Assembly: GCA_009733575.1 (NCBI GenBank)
Contig: ML769389.1
Location: 496,001 to 560,000 of the forward strand
Reading direction: 5' to 3'
Source: Gymnopus androsaceus JB14
Taxonomy: Eukaryota; Basidiomycota; Agaricomycetes; Agaricales; Omphalotaceae
DNA: 64,000 bases
Part shown: positions 1 to 12,300 of the stretch, in pieces
Layout of the letters: the number at the start of each line of letters is the position of its first letter
Position numbering within the stretch: the first letter of the stretch is position 1
Notes under the pieces: model-generated
The model's input: the letters and a program-made list of their open reading frames with translations, nothing else
The model's database searches: none
Told to the model about the DNA's origin: nothing
Position numbers and translations under genes: made by a program

Positions 1-1213
1 TCTATCTTTACGGCTTGATTTCACATGCACAACAAGACTATGAGAAAGTATTGACATTCACTGACGAAGAACCGGTCATACGTGACGGGTAATTGAGGGG
101 TTCAAAGCATTCATAATCCTCATCATTCGCCAGTTCGCAACCTTACAACCCCCCAAATTACCGGATCTTCACGGCATTGGAGTCCATAATAATGCTCTCC
201 AAAGATCACGGTCGTCCTCCTACGGTTGTCAAATTGAGGATGGGCGATGGTGAAACTCCTTTGATCTTACTCCATGGTAGGCTCATATCCTAAGATATGT
301 GTTGATGCCAGCTAAAAACCAATGCAGGTGGATACGGCAATATCGATGCTTTTTTGCCACTTTCTGCCCGGTTCAGCTCTGCTTTATGGGTGATTCAAAC
401 AACATCAGAAACTCCAGTGCACAATCTTGGTGAACGTGCCGAGTATTACTGCCAGAAGATACTAGTAAGACAAATATATCTGCGTTTATTTAACCTTACG
501 ATTCTTTTGTATTAAAGGAGGAAAGACCTCGTGGACCCTACAGATTGGCATCATTCAGTGGTTCGGATATTATTCTTTATGCAATGGCGCATCGTCTCGA
601 GGGTATGGGTCATGAAATCATCCAGTTCGCATTCATCGACCACTTTCCACCCTTGTGGTTTTGCCCAATTCTCAGCGCTGATCCTCGAACTTGTGATTAC
701 TTTGCATCAAACATCAGGAAATTGTTCTTGGAGGCCAACTTTACTGGTCTAGCTCGGGTTACTTGCCGGGATGGCGGAGGTGGTAACCCCAGGCGCATAA
801 AGGCAGCCAGGGATCTTACACTTGGGTATATGGGTCTATCTGCACCCCGTTTGCCTCGCAGTCATATATCCTCCTGGGATGCTCTTGAAGTCTTTGTACT
901 CGCAGTTCTTGATTATGTACTGTATCTCTCCAGGGAGCACAAAGGGATACAAACGCAACCCAAGGATCTATTTGAGGTCTTGGGGTCATGGATGCGAGAG
1001 GTGAAGGCTACACCCACCCTCTACGTTGCTTCATATGGCATGATCGGAGTTTTGCCCCCGGAATTGAAAAATGAATGGGGGGACATGGGTGCGAGAGCTC
1101 TGGTTGGGAATGTCGATGTAGTTCAATTGAATGCAGGGCACTACGATATTTTGTTACACAAGGATCTCATTCAACACCTACAAACAGGCTTTCAAATCAC
1201 TTCAAAACTTTGA
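1..1213 (+). CDS. C-terminal part of an NRPS-like enzyme: thioesterase domain (5' end outside window)
   Basis: Four exons can be joined in phase: 1-88, 134-276, 328-464 and 518-1213, stop TGA. The start lies off the left edge. The first exon, about 29 codons, looks like the tail of a carrier domain and linker. The rest is an alpha/beta-hydrolase thioesterase: LILLHGGYGNIDAF near the start, the phrase WVIQTTSETP, then GPYRLASFSGSD. There the usual GxSxG elbow reads SFSGS, so the nucleophilic serine is kept but the first glycine is not. Near the end GHYDILLH supplies the histidine. Such domains release the acyl product from the carrier protein in A-T-TE or PKS-like enzymes in the cytosol. It converges on a CoA-ligase gene 324 bp away. 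A stand-alone thioesterase starting at 192 is the alternative, but the upstream exon splices in frame. The product class cannot be told. Confidence 0.72.
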
Positions 1214-1536
1214 TTCCTAAATAGTTTCTTTCCAAGAATTCCACTTTCGATTAGCCGTCTCGTTATTTCTGCTTGTAGACTTTATTCGTGCAATGTTATA
1301 TGTATTGTATTCGCTATACTATCGTGTGGACGCACTGCACATCAAGATTTTGGCGATCATATATCGATCATATATGCAAACTATTGAAGGAATGGGTAGT
1401 AGGATGCTGCTGTCTCATCTGGCTTATCTCTAGGCTCAGTTGTCGACATTGTCATCGGTCGAGTAAGAATAAGAATGCGGATTTAACACTGAGTTAATTT
1501 CTTTCCCAGGTGGATAAATTACTTTATCTAAGTACT
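1214..1536. other. Convergent 3' intergenic region
   Basis: This lies between the stop codons of two convergent genes. It must hold both 3' UTRs and polyadenylation sites. The sequence is AT-rich and no gene, repeat or structured element is visible. Confidence 0.5.
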
Positions 1537-4147
1537 CTATAATCTGGATTGTCTGGTTATAAGTATATGAACCTTTTCTCTGAGGATTCGCCTGAGAAGT
1601 TTACCACTTGGATTCTTAGGAATAGCATCAATAAACTCCACTCGAGCAAGATGTTTGAAAGGTGCTTTATGGCGAGCAACATGCTGCGGAGAATCAAAGG
1701 AAAGTTAAGTGTTGAGTAGCAAACTGGACGTAGAGTAAAAAATACCTCAATCACAGATGCTTTAATCTTCGAAGCGTCCTCTTTTTCCAAAATATTCCCA
1801 GACGGGACAATAAAGGCAATTGGAAGTTCTCCACTATATTCATCAGGGATCCCCACAACACCAACATCTGCAACCCACGGATGATCAAGAATACATCCTT
1901 CAAGTTCAGCCGGTGAGACTTGGAATCCTCGAACCTAAAATCCTACATTTAACAATGATCTAATCAATGGGAAAAAAGTATTACCTTCATGATTTCCTAT
2001 TGAGAAATAGTTAGATTGTCGAAAGTCAATTCGAAAGGATCAATTACCTTTAAACGCTCAATAAAAATGACTTCGTGGTTCTGATCAATCATCACAAGAT
2101 CTCCCGAGTATATCCATCTGTGAAATAATGACCTCCTGCCATGCTAGTGACACAAGTTTGATAGGGTACATACCCATCAACAAACGTTTCTGAAGTACTG
2201 ATAGTTGAAGCTTTTAGTAACCGCTGGTATAGCATTGAAACAAGCATGAAGATGCTTACGCTTTGTCATTCCCATAATATCCCATTGCTGCTGAAGGCGT
2301 CTTGGCATGGAGCTCTCCCGGCTCATTGTATCCAGCTAACGACCCATCTGATTTCAATAAGCGCACAACGGTTCCAGGAATTAGCTGTCCGCCTGAAACG
2401 CCACGTTTCTGATTTACAGGCCAGATGGAAACTACTCCTGTTGCTTCAGTAGAGCCTGCAGAGGTTTTAGTAATGAAATATCTGATAGAAAGATTTAGTC
2501 ACCATAAGCTTGGCCTATTTCAGTATCGGGGAGCAGCTTGTATAATTGCTCAGCTAATTCCTCTATTGGAATTTACTCAGTTAGAATTGATTCCTGACAA
2601 GCTGAATCACATACCAGTCAAAGCGGATCCTGCACATAGTAGCATTCTGATACCAGAGAGGTTGTATTGCTTAACAACAGGATCCTATGACAAGTCAGTC
2701 TACAATCTGTCTGAAAACAACTAGTAGTACCTTGCACAATAGAAGGACTTGTGGTGGTACAACCATCAGGTGTGTGACCTTGTACCTCTCAATACTCTTG
2801 AGGAAGGGAACAAATTGAAATTTTGGAACAACCACCAGAGTCATCTATAATCAGGTGAATATTATAAGCAAAAAAATGGCACAATATTGACTTACACCAC
2901 AGAACATGATGAGATTCAACTATAACAGGGATCAGCCTAAAAAAAACCAGTCTGAACATCAGGCCACTTACCACAACATCCAAGCCATAAATATCTTTTG
3001 AAAATCAGCATAGTAAGAAGCAGTCTCTCAAAATATGACCTACGATAAAATGGTAGAACTGCAATACAAGTGTCTCCAGCCCTATACCGTTGTTTGTCCC
3101 ATGAGGTGTAATTCTCTCCGACCTTATTATGAGCTGCTGTCTGCAAACAATTGGCAATAACTGCATAGTGTGAAATCGCAACAACCTATAAATATTTTCA
3201 AATTATAGTCAAAACTTTACTCCAAAAAAACTTCCATACCTTGGGAACACCCGTTGTACCACTGGAAGCACTAAGGAATGCTATCCGCTCCTTCCCCTCC
3301 CCTGAGTTCAAAGTCCTTCCAGTGTATATGGGTTTTCGGGAGACCCAGCTTTACAAGGTCTGCAATAGTAACAAGGGGAGAATTCAGGTGCAGTAATACC
3401 GCTGTCCAGGTCCTCCAAAATAACGATACGCCTTTCTGAAATACCTACTTCTTTTGCAGCTGCTTGAGCTGTCTCAAAGGTTTGAGTGTGAGCAATTATT
3501 AAAGCAGGTTTGACTTGTCGAAGTTGGTGAGCAAGCTCAGAGGGAGTGAATGTAGGATTTGCCGCACTATTATCATGGCCAAAAGATAGAGAAAATGAGC
3601 AATTGATTACGGAGTCGATGGAAGGATTTGGAACGTACGAAATAACGCCCATCAGTCTGTGTACAGCCCATATGCATATTGGATAATCTGTTCATTTAGT
3701 GAGGTATGACAAGACGATAGATTTAATAACCCTTACCGACATTGTTGGGGCTAAAGATAACCACTAATGAAAAATTAAAAAATTATGCGACCCCAATACA
3801 GGACTGCACTTGCCAACATCTCGTTCCTCTACAAAGGACATGTTAAATTAGAAGATGACAATCGCCATAAGGAACTCACTCAATTCAAAAGCAAACTGAA
3901 GCCCATAGGCAAGACATGCAGTTCGATGTATTACCTTGCGAACACATTAGGACTAATGCGAATACGACAAACTGCTCTGTACCTCTTCCTCTCCGATATT
4001 ACGACCACTTTCATCAGCGACGAACCAAGGACAATTCTTCGGGCGCTTGGGTCGGATAGGATGGTTATAGTCCAAGAAAAACTGTGGCACAGACAAGTTG
4101 TCCGGAATGAAGGGCGTCGGACCAGTAAGACTTTTGAACTCGGTCAT
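1537..4147 (-). CDS. 4-coumarate-CoA-ligase-like acyl-CoA synthetase (AMP-binding)
   Basis: This is a complete adenylate-forming ligase with about a dozen exons, which activates a carboxylic acid with ATP and loads it onto CoA. The start MTEFKSLTGPTPFIPDNL is at 4147. In order the exons give ERDVVVIFSPNN, AANPTFTPSELAHQLRQ, the ATP loop SASSGTTGVPK (around 3240-3275), LPFYHIYGLDVV (an intron splits FYH from IYG), LVVVPKFQF with HLMVVPPQVLL, GQAYGSTEATG, the hinge WIYSGDLVMID with IERLKEIMKVRGFQVSPAELE, and the terminal catalytic lysine motif IPKNPSGKLLRR. All core motifs of the family are intact and no frameshift is needed. The motif set fits fungal 4CL-like/luciferase-type enzymes; the substrate is unknown. 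It converges on the thioesterase-bearing gene, so supply of a CoA-activated starter to that enzyme is a reasonable inference only. One intron appears to use a GC donor. Confidence 0.9.
3764..3813 (-). other. GC-AG intron in the acyl-CoA synthetase gene
   Basis: On the minus strand the exon ends GATGTTG and is followed by GCAAGTGC, and the next exon starts after TTTTTCATTAG. Removing these 50 nt gives the expected family sequence DVVVIFSPNN in frame. GCAAGT is the usual donor of the minor GC-AG class. No GT in the vicinity gives the same reading. Confidence 0.7.
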
Positions 4148-5042
4148 ATGGATGTAACAGGTGGAGAGAAGGAAAATTTCGCCGACAAAGCTTCTCTGCA
4201 GCTCCTTAAATGACAGGCCCAGGCCCTGCACCAACAACAGCTTCGGCAACGCAGACTGCGTTCTCTCTGATTTGTCTCTGATGGATTGTTTTTTTTGAAC
4301 ATGAGAATTGCAATCAATGATCAATGGGTACAGTGTGGGTGAAGTTTGTCGCCTGTGCTCTATCAGAAGCAGCTCCGCCGTCGTATGTGGGAGCAATTGA
4401 TCTGTTTGAAGTAAATTGAACCAGAGTTCCTAGAGCGGTATCCATGGACCACCGGATTAAGACCTTCAAACCCGAAGACCCGAAGACTTGGATGTAACTA
4501 TTTTCATCCGATATACAGTGTCCCATGGATCTAGAATGAGGAGACAGCGGCTTTGACGAGTCCTTGAGGCTTGGATCATGGTAGACGTGAGAAGAGCGGA
4601 ATAGGCGCCGAAAGTGCCTTCTACAACGATCGCCTACCTTCTCCGTGGTTTAATCCTTCCCTCTCTTCCGTACAGAACGCTCTCGATAATATGTTTCTTG
4701 AATAACGAATGTTCTCATCCATGCAAGTCTCACAATTCGATGATTAATTAATCTTCAGAACGATAGCTTCCGTGTTCATTATCCACGACGTAACAAATAC
4801 TTCCTACGGCACTGGTGCTTGATCGACCAAGCGCGGCTATCTCCCTTTGTATTCCGTCCTGCAAGCCACATCGGACATCCTCGGAAAAGATACGTGCTAC
4901 AGAGTGCGTACCTGTGCTTTTTTGGCTTTCATCCAAGAAAAATCTTACATGAGTGATTTTTATAGCTCTGCTACTCAGTTGGACTACGACTGCATGATGG
5001 AGAGACCTAAATTGGCCTCGAAACCCCGCCTCCTTGACCCAG
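4148..5042. other. Upstream region of the CoA ligase; no clear gene
   Basis: This holds the promoter side of the ligase gene and the 3' flank of the next minus-strand gene. Open frames exist on both strands. A minus-strand stretch at about 4960-5130 has protein-like composition (ESVWERVGNKDDDW) and may be a last exon of the neighbouring gene. Nothing else is supported. Confidence 0.4.
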
Positions 5043-6219
5043 TCATCGTCTTTGTTGCCGACTCTCTCCCACACCGACTCCGCTGCAGTCATAATCCTTG
5101 TGTTTGGGTTCTGGACTTGGCTTTGACTGTTCAACCCGTTGAAGCGCGGCAGTCTCGACGACTGGGGGAGTGGAAGCTTGTAGGTTGAATAATCTGCCGA
5201 AGTCGAGTTGAGATAACTTGCCTACCCATTCCTTCGTGCTACGTGCAGGATTGGAGGTCCTGGGTAGCCAGTTGGAATCACTTACATTGACGGCGGACCT
5301 CGACACTACAAATACACTCCGCTTCCTGTCGTTGATCAGCATCTTCGAAACGACTTCGTCTCCCTACATCGCATCTGCATCCCTCTCACGCGCCCACTTA
5401 CACGCCCGCATGCTCTTCTAACCTATAATTCAACAGCCCGCGCCCACATTTCCACTCACCCCAACACCCTGTTTCGCTCCGCCGCCCTCAGGCGCACATC
5501 GCGTACTTGATCAGATATCCTGTTCTTGAGCATGCAATGGGACGTCTGGGATGGACTAGGTGTACGAGGAGCGCGCGCCTGCTTTTCGACGTCATCCGAG
5601 TCGCTGTCCACAATGGTGCCCAGGACCAGACTCGGACGCAGTGGGGCTATACGTTCCCTCCTTATCTTGGTTCTTTAGAGCCTGCATGCTTGCCGCACTT
5701 TTCTCTCAAGTCCAATCGTAATTCATAGCCTCCAACATTAGCCCTACATCCGTCTCACAGGACCTACACCTCAGGCGAACCAGCCTCAGCCAGCTATAAT
5801 CCCCGGTTCCAATCCTCACCAGATCGCAGAAGGTCTAGACTACAGCTGAGGTAGCCGAAACCTGTCGACGATGATTCAGTTTAACCAGCGTCATTGACTC
5901 TCTTGACGGATAGTGGAATATTAGGCGCAGGTATTACGGACCGACCATGGTGTACAACCTGCATCTGTAATCGAGTCTCCGTTTGCATCATCCTCATCAT
6001 CTTCGTCACTATCATCACCTCTTCAACCCGACTCGCGATCCGAGTCTTTCGATCGAATCTATGTGTACCATGTTTATTCGATATACAACATTTACAAGGA
6101 GTTGGATTGACACTTACGGCCTCATTCAGCGTGCCCAGATAGTTCCCTTTCAGACGTTCGACCTCTGCCCAGGATGCTCTAACAATGAAGAAGTCTTGGA
6201 CGTGGCATCGTAGACTCAT
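5043..6219 (-). CDS. Hypothetical multi-exon protein
   Basis: The product is not recognised. A start at 6219 opens with MSLRCHVQDFFIVRASWAEV, and a strong donor (GTAAGT) follows at 6117. Further minus-strand segments look coding. One is an acidic run DDSDEDDEDDANGDS near 5960-6030. Another is a basic stretch with DSDSDDVEKQARAPRTPSP and RISDQVRDVRLRAAERNRVL at about 5480-5660, closed by a GTGAGT donor. A third is GDEVVSKMLINDRKRSVFVV near 5300-5350, then FGRLFNLQASTPPVVE to a stop at 5043. The acidic and basic low-complexity composition suggests a nuclear or scaffold-type protein, but no domain is visible. Exon joins in the middle are unresolved, and the last exon may extend towards 4960 in another frame. 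Confidence 0.4.
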
Positions 6220-6468
6220 TTTGACGGATTATGATTTGAGAAATGACTGTTGACTTTTTGACTTTTTCGAGTTGTTCACAGAGTATGATGTACGTCCACT
6301 GCAGTGTTTCATTTCTGTCTTCGCGAATACTGACCATCCTGTTCACAGACACGGTCGTACTACGATTTTAATACCGCTGTGGGAGTCTATCAGGGCAGTG
6401 CTGCATCTCAAGGCATCTGATTGCGTCTTACTGCGGCCACGACACTTCCACGACTTGATACCATCTAG

Positions 6469-6474
6469 TATATA
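6469..6474 (+). promoter_or_regulatory. TATA-like box upstream of the DUF6593 gene
   Basis: TATATA stands 40-45 bp before the ATG at 6514, in a sequence otherwise not especially AT-rich. That would place the transcription start close to the ATG with a very short leader. This is inferred from position only. Confidence 0.4.
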
Positions 6475-6513
6475 TACTGCAGCTACCCATATGCATCTCT
6501 ATCTCTCACAGCA

Positions 6514-7313
6514 ATGACCAGCATCGATCTATATCCAACCCTAGGCGGTTCTGACCCCATTCTCAACAACACCTACAAAGACAGCCAAGGAAAAGTGCAA
6601 TACGTCGTTCGCACACCGACTACTCTCACAGGCATCGGTCGCGTTACTACGATCTACAAATCAAAAGGAGCTCAAGTAGTCCCGAGTCAGTCTACTACTT
6701 CTCAGCAAGTTGATTATTGCGATGATGAAGAGCCAGCTAAAGAGAACGATAACGATAACGACCGTGCTAGTATCAACTTGGACGAAACACCTGCCGTTAC
6801 CGATACGACGGAGGAGGTCGTCCAACTTGAGGATTCTAGTATGGTCAAAGTTGGAGAGATCGCATGGAGCTTATTCAAAAGCTCGATGATAACCTTTGGG
6901 AATAAACCCGCACAGGAAGCAGATCGATATTTTCGAAAGGAGTCTTGGGGATGGTGGGGAAGGCATCGAGCCTTTACCGGTCCCAATGGGAAGGAATACA
7001 AATGGGTTTTGGGATTTTACACGCCCGAGGTTAGTACCATAACATTAGTTTTTGTAGCACTCCTGCTCACTCTACTTTGCAGCTAATTATCAATAGCGGT
7101 ACCAGCACTGGTACCGTCATAGCGCGCTTCCATCGTCGAAAACTCATTCTGTGGAATACGCCTCCGGGGTATCTCGAGATTGTTCCTCCTGCCTCGGGTG
7201 TTGTAGATGATGTGCCGCTCGACATCGACACCATACTCGCCACGTTCATCTACATCGAGAAGCTAAGGGGAGACAAGGAACGGTCTGTCTCCAAGACAAA
7301 TAGGGCATTTTGA
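6514..7313 (+). CDS. DUF6593 domain protein
   Basis: There are two exons: 6514 to about 7029, a 54-nt GT-AG intron ending TTTGCAG at 7083, then 7084-7313. The ATG follows a TATA-like box. The N-terminus (YVVRTPTTLTGIGRVTTIYK) is followed by an acidic, low-complexity insert (about residues 68-110, with ENDNDNDRAS). The second half holds the DUF6593 features: GEIAWSLFKSSMITFG, then RAFTGPNGKEYKWVLG, and after the intron FHRRKLILWNTPPGYLEIVP. This family is expanded in Agaricomycetes and has no known reaction. Members are small and probably cytosolic; there is no signal peptide or membrane segment. The length, about 240 residues, is normal for the family, and the acidic loop is longer than I would expect. 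Confidence 0.72.
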
Positions 7314-7333
7314 GATCAGAAGCAGCTCTGATC

Positions 7334-8940
7334 CTACACCTGTCGTCCCCTCACCGCCCAAAATGCAAACCCAACATCCACACTCGCTCCGTATCCCATG
7401 CGCTGATACTCCTTGCAAAACCCCACTCCCAACGACATGTATCCCTCAAAAATCTCCATTGACTCGTTCTCCCAAACCCGACTTAAATTAAACTTTCCCC
7501 AAGACTCAACCACACTAGAATCCCCCGCCACTACGCCCACCTTCCCACTCACCCCAGGCATCTTCCCGGCCTTTTTCACGTCCACCTCCCTTTCTCTCTC
7601 CGTGCAATACCTCGACGCCGCAAAACACTCCCTCTCATGATCCCTATACGAAACCTCCTTCACCTCCGATATCCTCGTGATCTCGATATCGTATGGTTTC
7701 TGGGATACGGGGTCACAGAGTGCGGTTGCGGCTGCGGAACCGAATTTTCGGCCGTAGGGTGTGGAGGGGAGCGATACGCGTGCTGTGAGCTTATTGGAGG
7801 AGGAGGAGGATGAAGAGTATGATCTTAGAGTGACGGTAAAGTGCTTCATATTGGGGCTCGGAGGCACCTTCGGGTCGATAGATCTCAGCTAGGTCTTGGT
7901 GATCCATGGCGTATAGATTAAATATGCCTGTGTAGGAACATGTTCGGGCACTGGCGATGTGACATTTACTACTGGGTTGTCGTGTGGAGACCTGTAGAGA
8001 GAGCACAGCGTTAGGAAGAAATAGCTTGTTAGGTGATGATAATAAACATGCCTTGGCTTTTCGGGATGGTTTCTCGACTGGATGCGGAGAGATGAGGGTC
8101 TCGTCGCTGGACTGGAAATTTCAAGTCGCGTTGAGTCAGTCGTGTTTGGCATCAAATTCATGGTACTCACCTCATGATTTAAATTGCGGTACTCGGGTGA
8201 AGGAACTCGGCAACGAGATGTAGATGGCAGACGAGATCGTTTTAAGGACCGTCTTTCCTGATCTAATGCTATCACTGTATCATCCTCGTCTGTCTCCTGC
8301 CTGTTATCTTCCTCCCGGTAACGTTTAATACCCCTTCCAACGCGCGATGGGATAACAATTACGAGTCCCTTTGTCAGAGTCGACGTGGTAATCGTCTGCC
8401 TGCGCGTGGAGGGTTTTACGTTGATGCTGATGCTGGTATTGTGTTTGAGTGTCTTGGTGATCCGCGCCTGCTTTGTCTTCTGCGACGCTGCTGCTTTCCC
8501 CTTAGATTTGTCTTTGGCAATAGCTCTTTCCTTTATAAAAGTACATTAGCACAGAGAATATTACGCCACAACTAGTACAAACTGGTATCGGGGTCATATC
8601 AGCTTCGGACTCCAAGCTCAAGCTTCAGCGTTCAGGTGGATACTTCGTTTTGAGTTTTTTTCAAAAGAGGTTGGATGTGGGTATATCGAGAAAACGATGA
8701 TGGATGTAGAAAGGAAACAATGGTTCTCTTTTGTTTTCCTTGTTGCGTATCATCATGATCGTTGCTTACAATAACACACAAGCGAATGGTCAACATAGCC
8801 CGCCGAGTAGAAATTACAATAACTTCTGACTCACCCCGTCACGATCACGATATCTTCTCCGTTAGCAGAAGTTCGTCAAGGCCGTCTCTACTAATATCCA
8901 GGCTAGTTAAAGGATACGTACTATCGTCCAAAGATTTCAT
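7334..8940 (-). CDS. Hypothetical protein, 6 exons, about 400-420 residues
   Basis: The function is not recognised. Exons 8940-8849, 8764-8644, 8530-8171, 8111-8052, 7991-7868 and 7782-7334 join with consistent phases (2, 0, 0, 0, 1), which is good support for the model. The N-terminal half is basic and low in order (DKSKGKAAASQKTKQ, then ERRSLKRSRLPSTSR), followed by an acidic patch RQETDEDDTV. The C-terminal exon is more globular (SLPSTPYGRKFGSAAATALC, then FNLSRVWENESMEIFEGYMS and QRMGYGASVDVGFAFW). The segment 8051-7992 may be an intron or may be retained, since it has no stop and is a multiple of three. No signal peptide or transmembrane helix is seen. A start further upstream than the ATG at 8940 is possible because the frame stays open. 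Confidence 0.55.
7992..8051 (-). other. Possible GC-AG or retained intron
   Basis: This is 60 nt, in frame and free of stops. It begins AAG|GCATGT and ends CTCTCTACAG, with two CCTAAC branch-like motifs. It looks like an intron with a GC donor but would also translate through, so both isoforms are possible. Confidence 0.4.
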
Positions 8941-9381
8941 CAAGCTGGCGCGGATATTGGCAAAGGGGACTCCTGAGGGAAGATGATAGTACACGGATGA
9001 GTGGGTATATGAGCTGAATGAGCCACACAGGATAAGGTACTACATGATTCTGTCTCATTAGTCTTCATCAGTTCCTTGGGCTTCGACATTGGTTGAAGCA
9101 ATGTAATGGTTTGGATGGAAACGTGGCTTCAGCTTGATACTTAGTCCAGGACTCCAGAGCTGGAATACTAATAGCCGTGACCTCTCAGGCTTGTCCACAC
9201 TCACGTTGGCTTGATTTCGCCACCTTTCCCTCTAGAAGCCTAAACTGCTGGTCGGATATCTCCTCCCATGTTGAGCCGCCAAAGGTTGGGTACATCTACG
9301 GAGTGCTAGTTGACCGTACCGATTGTAATTGTCCATAATCATACAACAACAAACACATTCATTATACTACTTATGTATCGT
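8941..9381. other. Intergenic region
   Basis: It lies between two minus-strand genes, so it holds the promoter of the hypothetical gene and the 3' flank of the sacsin-like gene. No coding exon, repeat or RNA gene is seen. Confidence 0.5.
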
Positions 9382-12300
9382 TCAAGCATCTGTAAAGTCC
9401 TCCAAAATGGTAGCGTTTTTCTTGGCAAACTCTGTCGCAAGCTCGGAACAAGTTCCGTAGCACTATATTTTTCTGCCTCACTTTGAACTGTACAAGAAAG
9501 AGTTAGCGATAGACATATGGGAAATGAACAGACTTACTTGTTTCGAGCGTTTCTGGTTGAATAAATGAGTATTTGACCGTTATGAGCCAGCCAAGCTTAT
9601 TCTTCAATGTCGGAAGATTCCAAATGTCTGCAATAGATAGCATCGCCAGCAGCTCCTGCAGGAGCGTCATAGCATCCCCATCCTCATCGGGGCGCTCGTC
9701 TTTGACATCCCCGGTATAGAGAAGATCTGGTCACTTGAGTAAGTAGTTATTTGAGTTAAAAGGTTCCCACTACTTACCGAGAAACGTACGGGCGGAGAAA
9801 TATGAGCCAGGGAAGGAGAGTTCGCCATTAGTGCTCTCGTTCCAACCCCCGGTCAAAGCCTCCTCGATGTGTGTAACATGAGCTGCTAGAAAAGCGCGAT
9901 GAGCCCTGAGCCGTGTTGGTTCCACATTTTCGTCTTCCCCGAGAAACTCAGGTCGCAATTCGATGTCCAATAGCTTGCCTGCAGCTCGGAGCCTCTCAAA
10001 CTTTGGATCACCTAATTCAGTTTCATCTTTATGGGTGACTTCGACGCGCTTGCGAACTCCAGCTGAAACTAGCAGCTCCCGAAATTCGAGCAAAAACGGT
10101 TCAACCTTGAAACACCTCTGGGAGTCATACGAGAGATTGAGCACGAGTTGATGAGCTGAACGCCACTGCCAGGGCTCAAAGTAATCGTTAATATCGACCA
10201 CATTTAAAAAGATTGGCTCGTGCAAGCGTCTCTTCAACGCTGTGGCTGCACCCCATCGTTCCTGGTTAAGCCAGTTGTAGATCCGTTTGAGGTCTGTAAT
10301 GAGCATGCGGTTGTGCGAATGAACGCTGGCAACCTGAGTCGCGAGGATTACAAGATGTGAAACCTGCGAAAGTCGTAGTTAAGATACTTTCAAGCTGATA
10401 TCCAGAATACTTACCACCTCTTCTGCTGTAGGAGCTCCAATGTTTGGATGAACGGCAATGTGATTTTGTGTAGGCTCAGTGACAAACAGTGAGCGTTGAG
10501 TCCATGCAAGGTGCTGAAATTCCCTGCGAAGCAAGTCGTTGGGAGAAGCAATGGCATCCGGATGGTGCCTAGCAAGGGAAGGTGTCAGATTGTACGAAAT
10601 ATCTTCCGCTGTGCTACATGGAATAAAGGAGAGATCATCCAACTGTCTCCAGAGGCCCTCGTTCGCCATAATCCGGCTTGGTAAAACATTGTTGTAGTGG
10701 CGGTATACAATGGCGGCTCTGTCGAAAATTCGATCATCTCGGTCCGGAAGGTGCTCATCGTGTATTGCCTGTGCGCATTGTCGAAAGATTTCAAATGTCA
10801 CAGGCGTAGTCTTGACATTGAGACTTCGCTGTAGGTTTCGAAAATCAGGATGAACAAACATTATATCTTGGGTGCAATGGAATGCGGCGCTAAACAGTTC
10901 AACGGTGTTATTGAAGAGTTCCTCAGGCGATCTCAAGAGAAGTCGACCATCAGGCACCTTCACGTCATTGACATTGCCCCGAATAAGTTTCTCCAAGAGA
11001 TACTTGTAGTCAGGGAGGTCGTCCTCGGAAATGGCGTCATTCAGGTGAAGCATTCGGGAAAACTCTGCGTATGCTTCAGAAGTCGTGATAGCGACGCTGC
11101 TTACGTTGGATCGACCACAAGTTCTGTAATTCACTTGCATGTTGCGCGATAGACTGATTTGGATCCAGAAAACGTTTAACCTTGGAGAGCTCTATATCGA
11201 ATGGAAGCTGACGAAGCTCATTAGCACTGAGGCGCTGAATAACGCCATCGCGTGTCGCTTCCCACAGCGGAAACTGGGCGAGAAGGTTCAGATGAGTTGC
11301 ATCCAGCTCATGTAGACCAAATCTCATCTTCTCTACCACCCATTTTGCCAGCCAGGCTGCTCGATCATTGGCTATTATGTCCCGTTCAAAGGGATTGGAT
11401 TCTTGACGCAATAAACATTCGAGGAAATTTCGAAATGAAAACTGCAAACGAGGGTCGTCCAAGGGAAGCATCTTGTGTTTTCGTAGCACTGGGATATTAA
11501 GATCGTGCATAACATTCCTGCAGTTCACTGATTTTGGGATCGGGAAGGACCCGCCCGGAACGACAGTAGGCCAGCGAAACAAGACCAGCGTCAAAGGTCG
11601 GGAATAAGGGATAGCCAGAAAGATGCTCAAATTTCAGGTCTCTTGGAAGATGCTTTAACTGAAAATGATGCCAAAATGATTCAACCCATCTGAGGCTTGC
11701 TTCGGAGGGTCGAGAATTGACCTCACGAGGATCTCCAACATGGCGTGAGATAAAGTTTAGGACTACTGGTCCATTCAATTCCTGCACGCGATACAAAGGT
11801 GACCTTGAGAGATGCATCCTTGTTTCACCAGAGAATCCATTCGAGAGGAATTCGGAGTGTGGAAAAAGTGTATCCGGAAGGTCGCCTGCAAAATAAAATG
11901 TTGGACTGTCTTTAAAGCGACGTAGCTTCAGATCCTTTGTGACAAGTAGAAGGACGGTATGGCCGTTGGTTGAAGTGCCATCAAGAAGAAAACGTATGGT
12001 CGCATCGAACATGGAAATCACTTCCATTCCTGGAAGGCCACCGTCAAATTCTTCACGGCGGTTAATGCGCTTCGAAAGTTCGGCTTGGAATAGCTCCTGC
12101 AATCCCTCTTCAACCAAAGCCTGCTTCAGAACCTGAGTCAGAGACTCAACTCCAAGCATGGGAAGCTGACTCTTGGGAAGAAGAGATGTTATGCTTCCAA
12201 GTACCACAAAGTTCGGAATCCTGAGGCGAGTAAGTAGCTTTCGAACAGGTTCCGGCTCTCCGGATGATATAATGGCATTCTTGGGAGCCACAAGCACACC

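Noticed and set aside
7889..7891. In-frame TAG suggesting a pseudogene between two coding stretches
   Set aside because: An 85-nt GT-AG intron starting at 7867 links the other frame to the last exon with matching phase, so the stop is never read.
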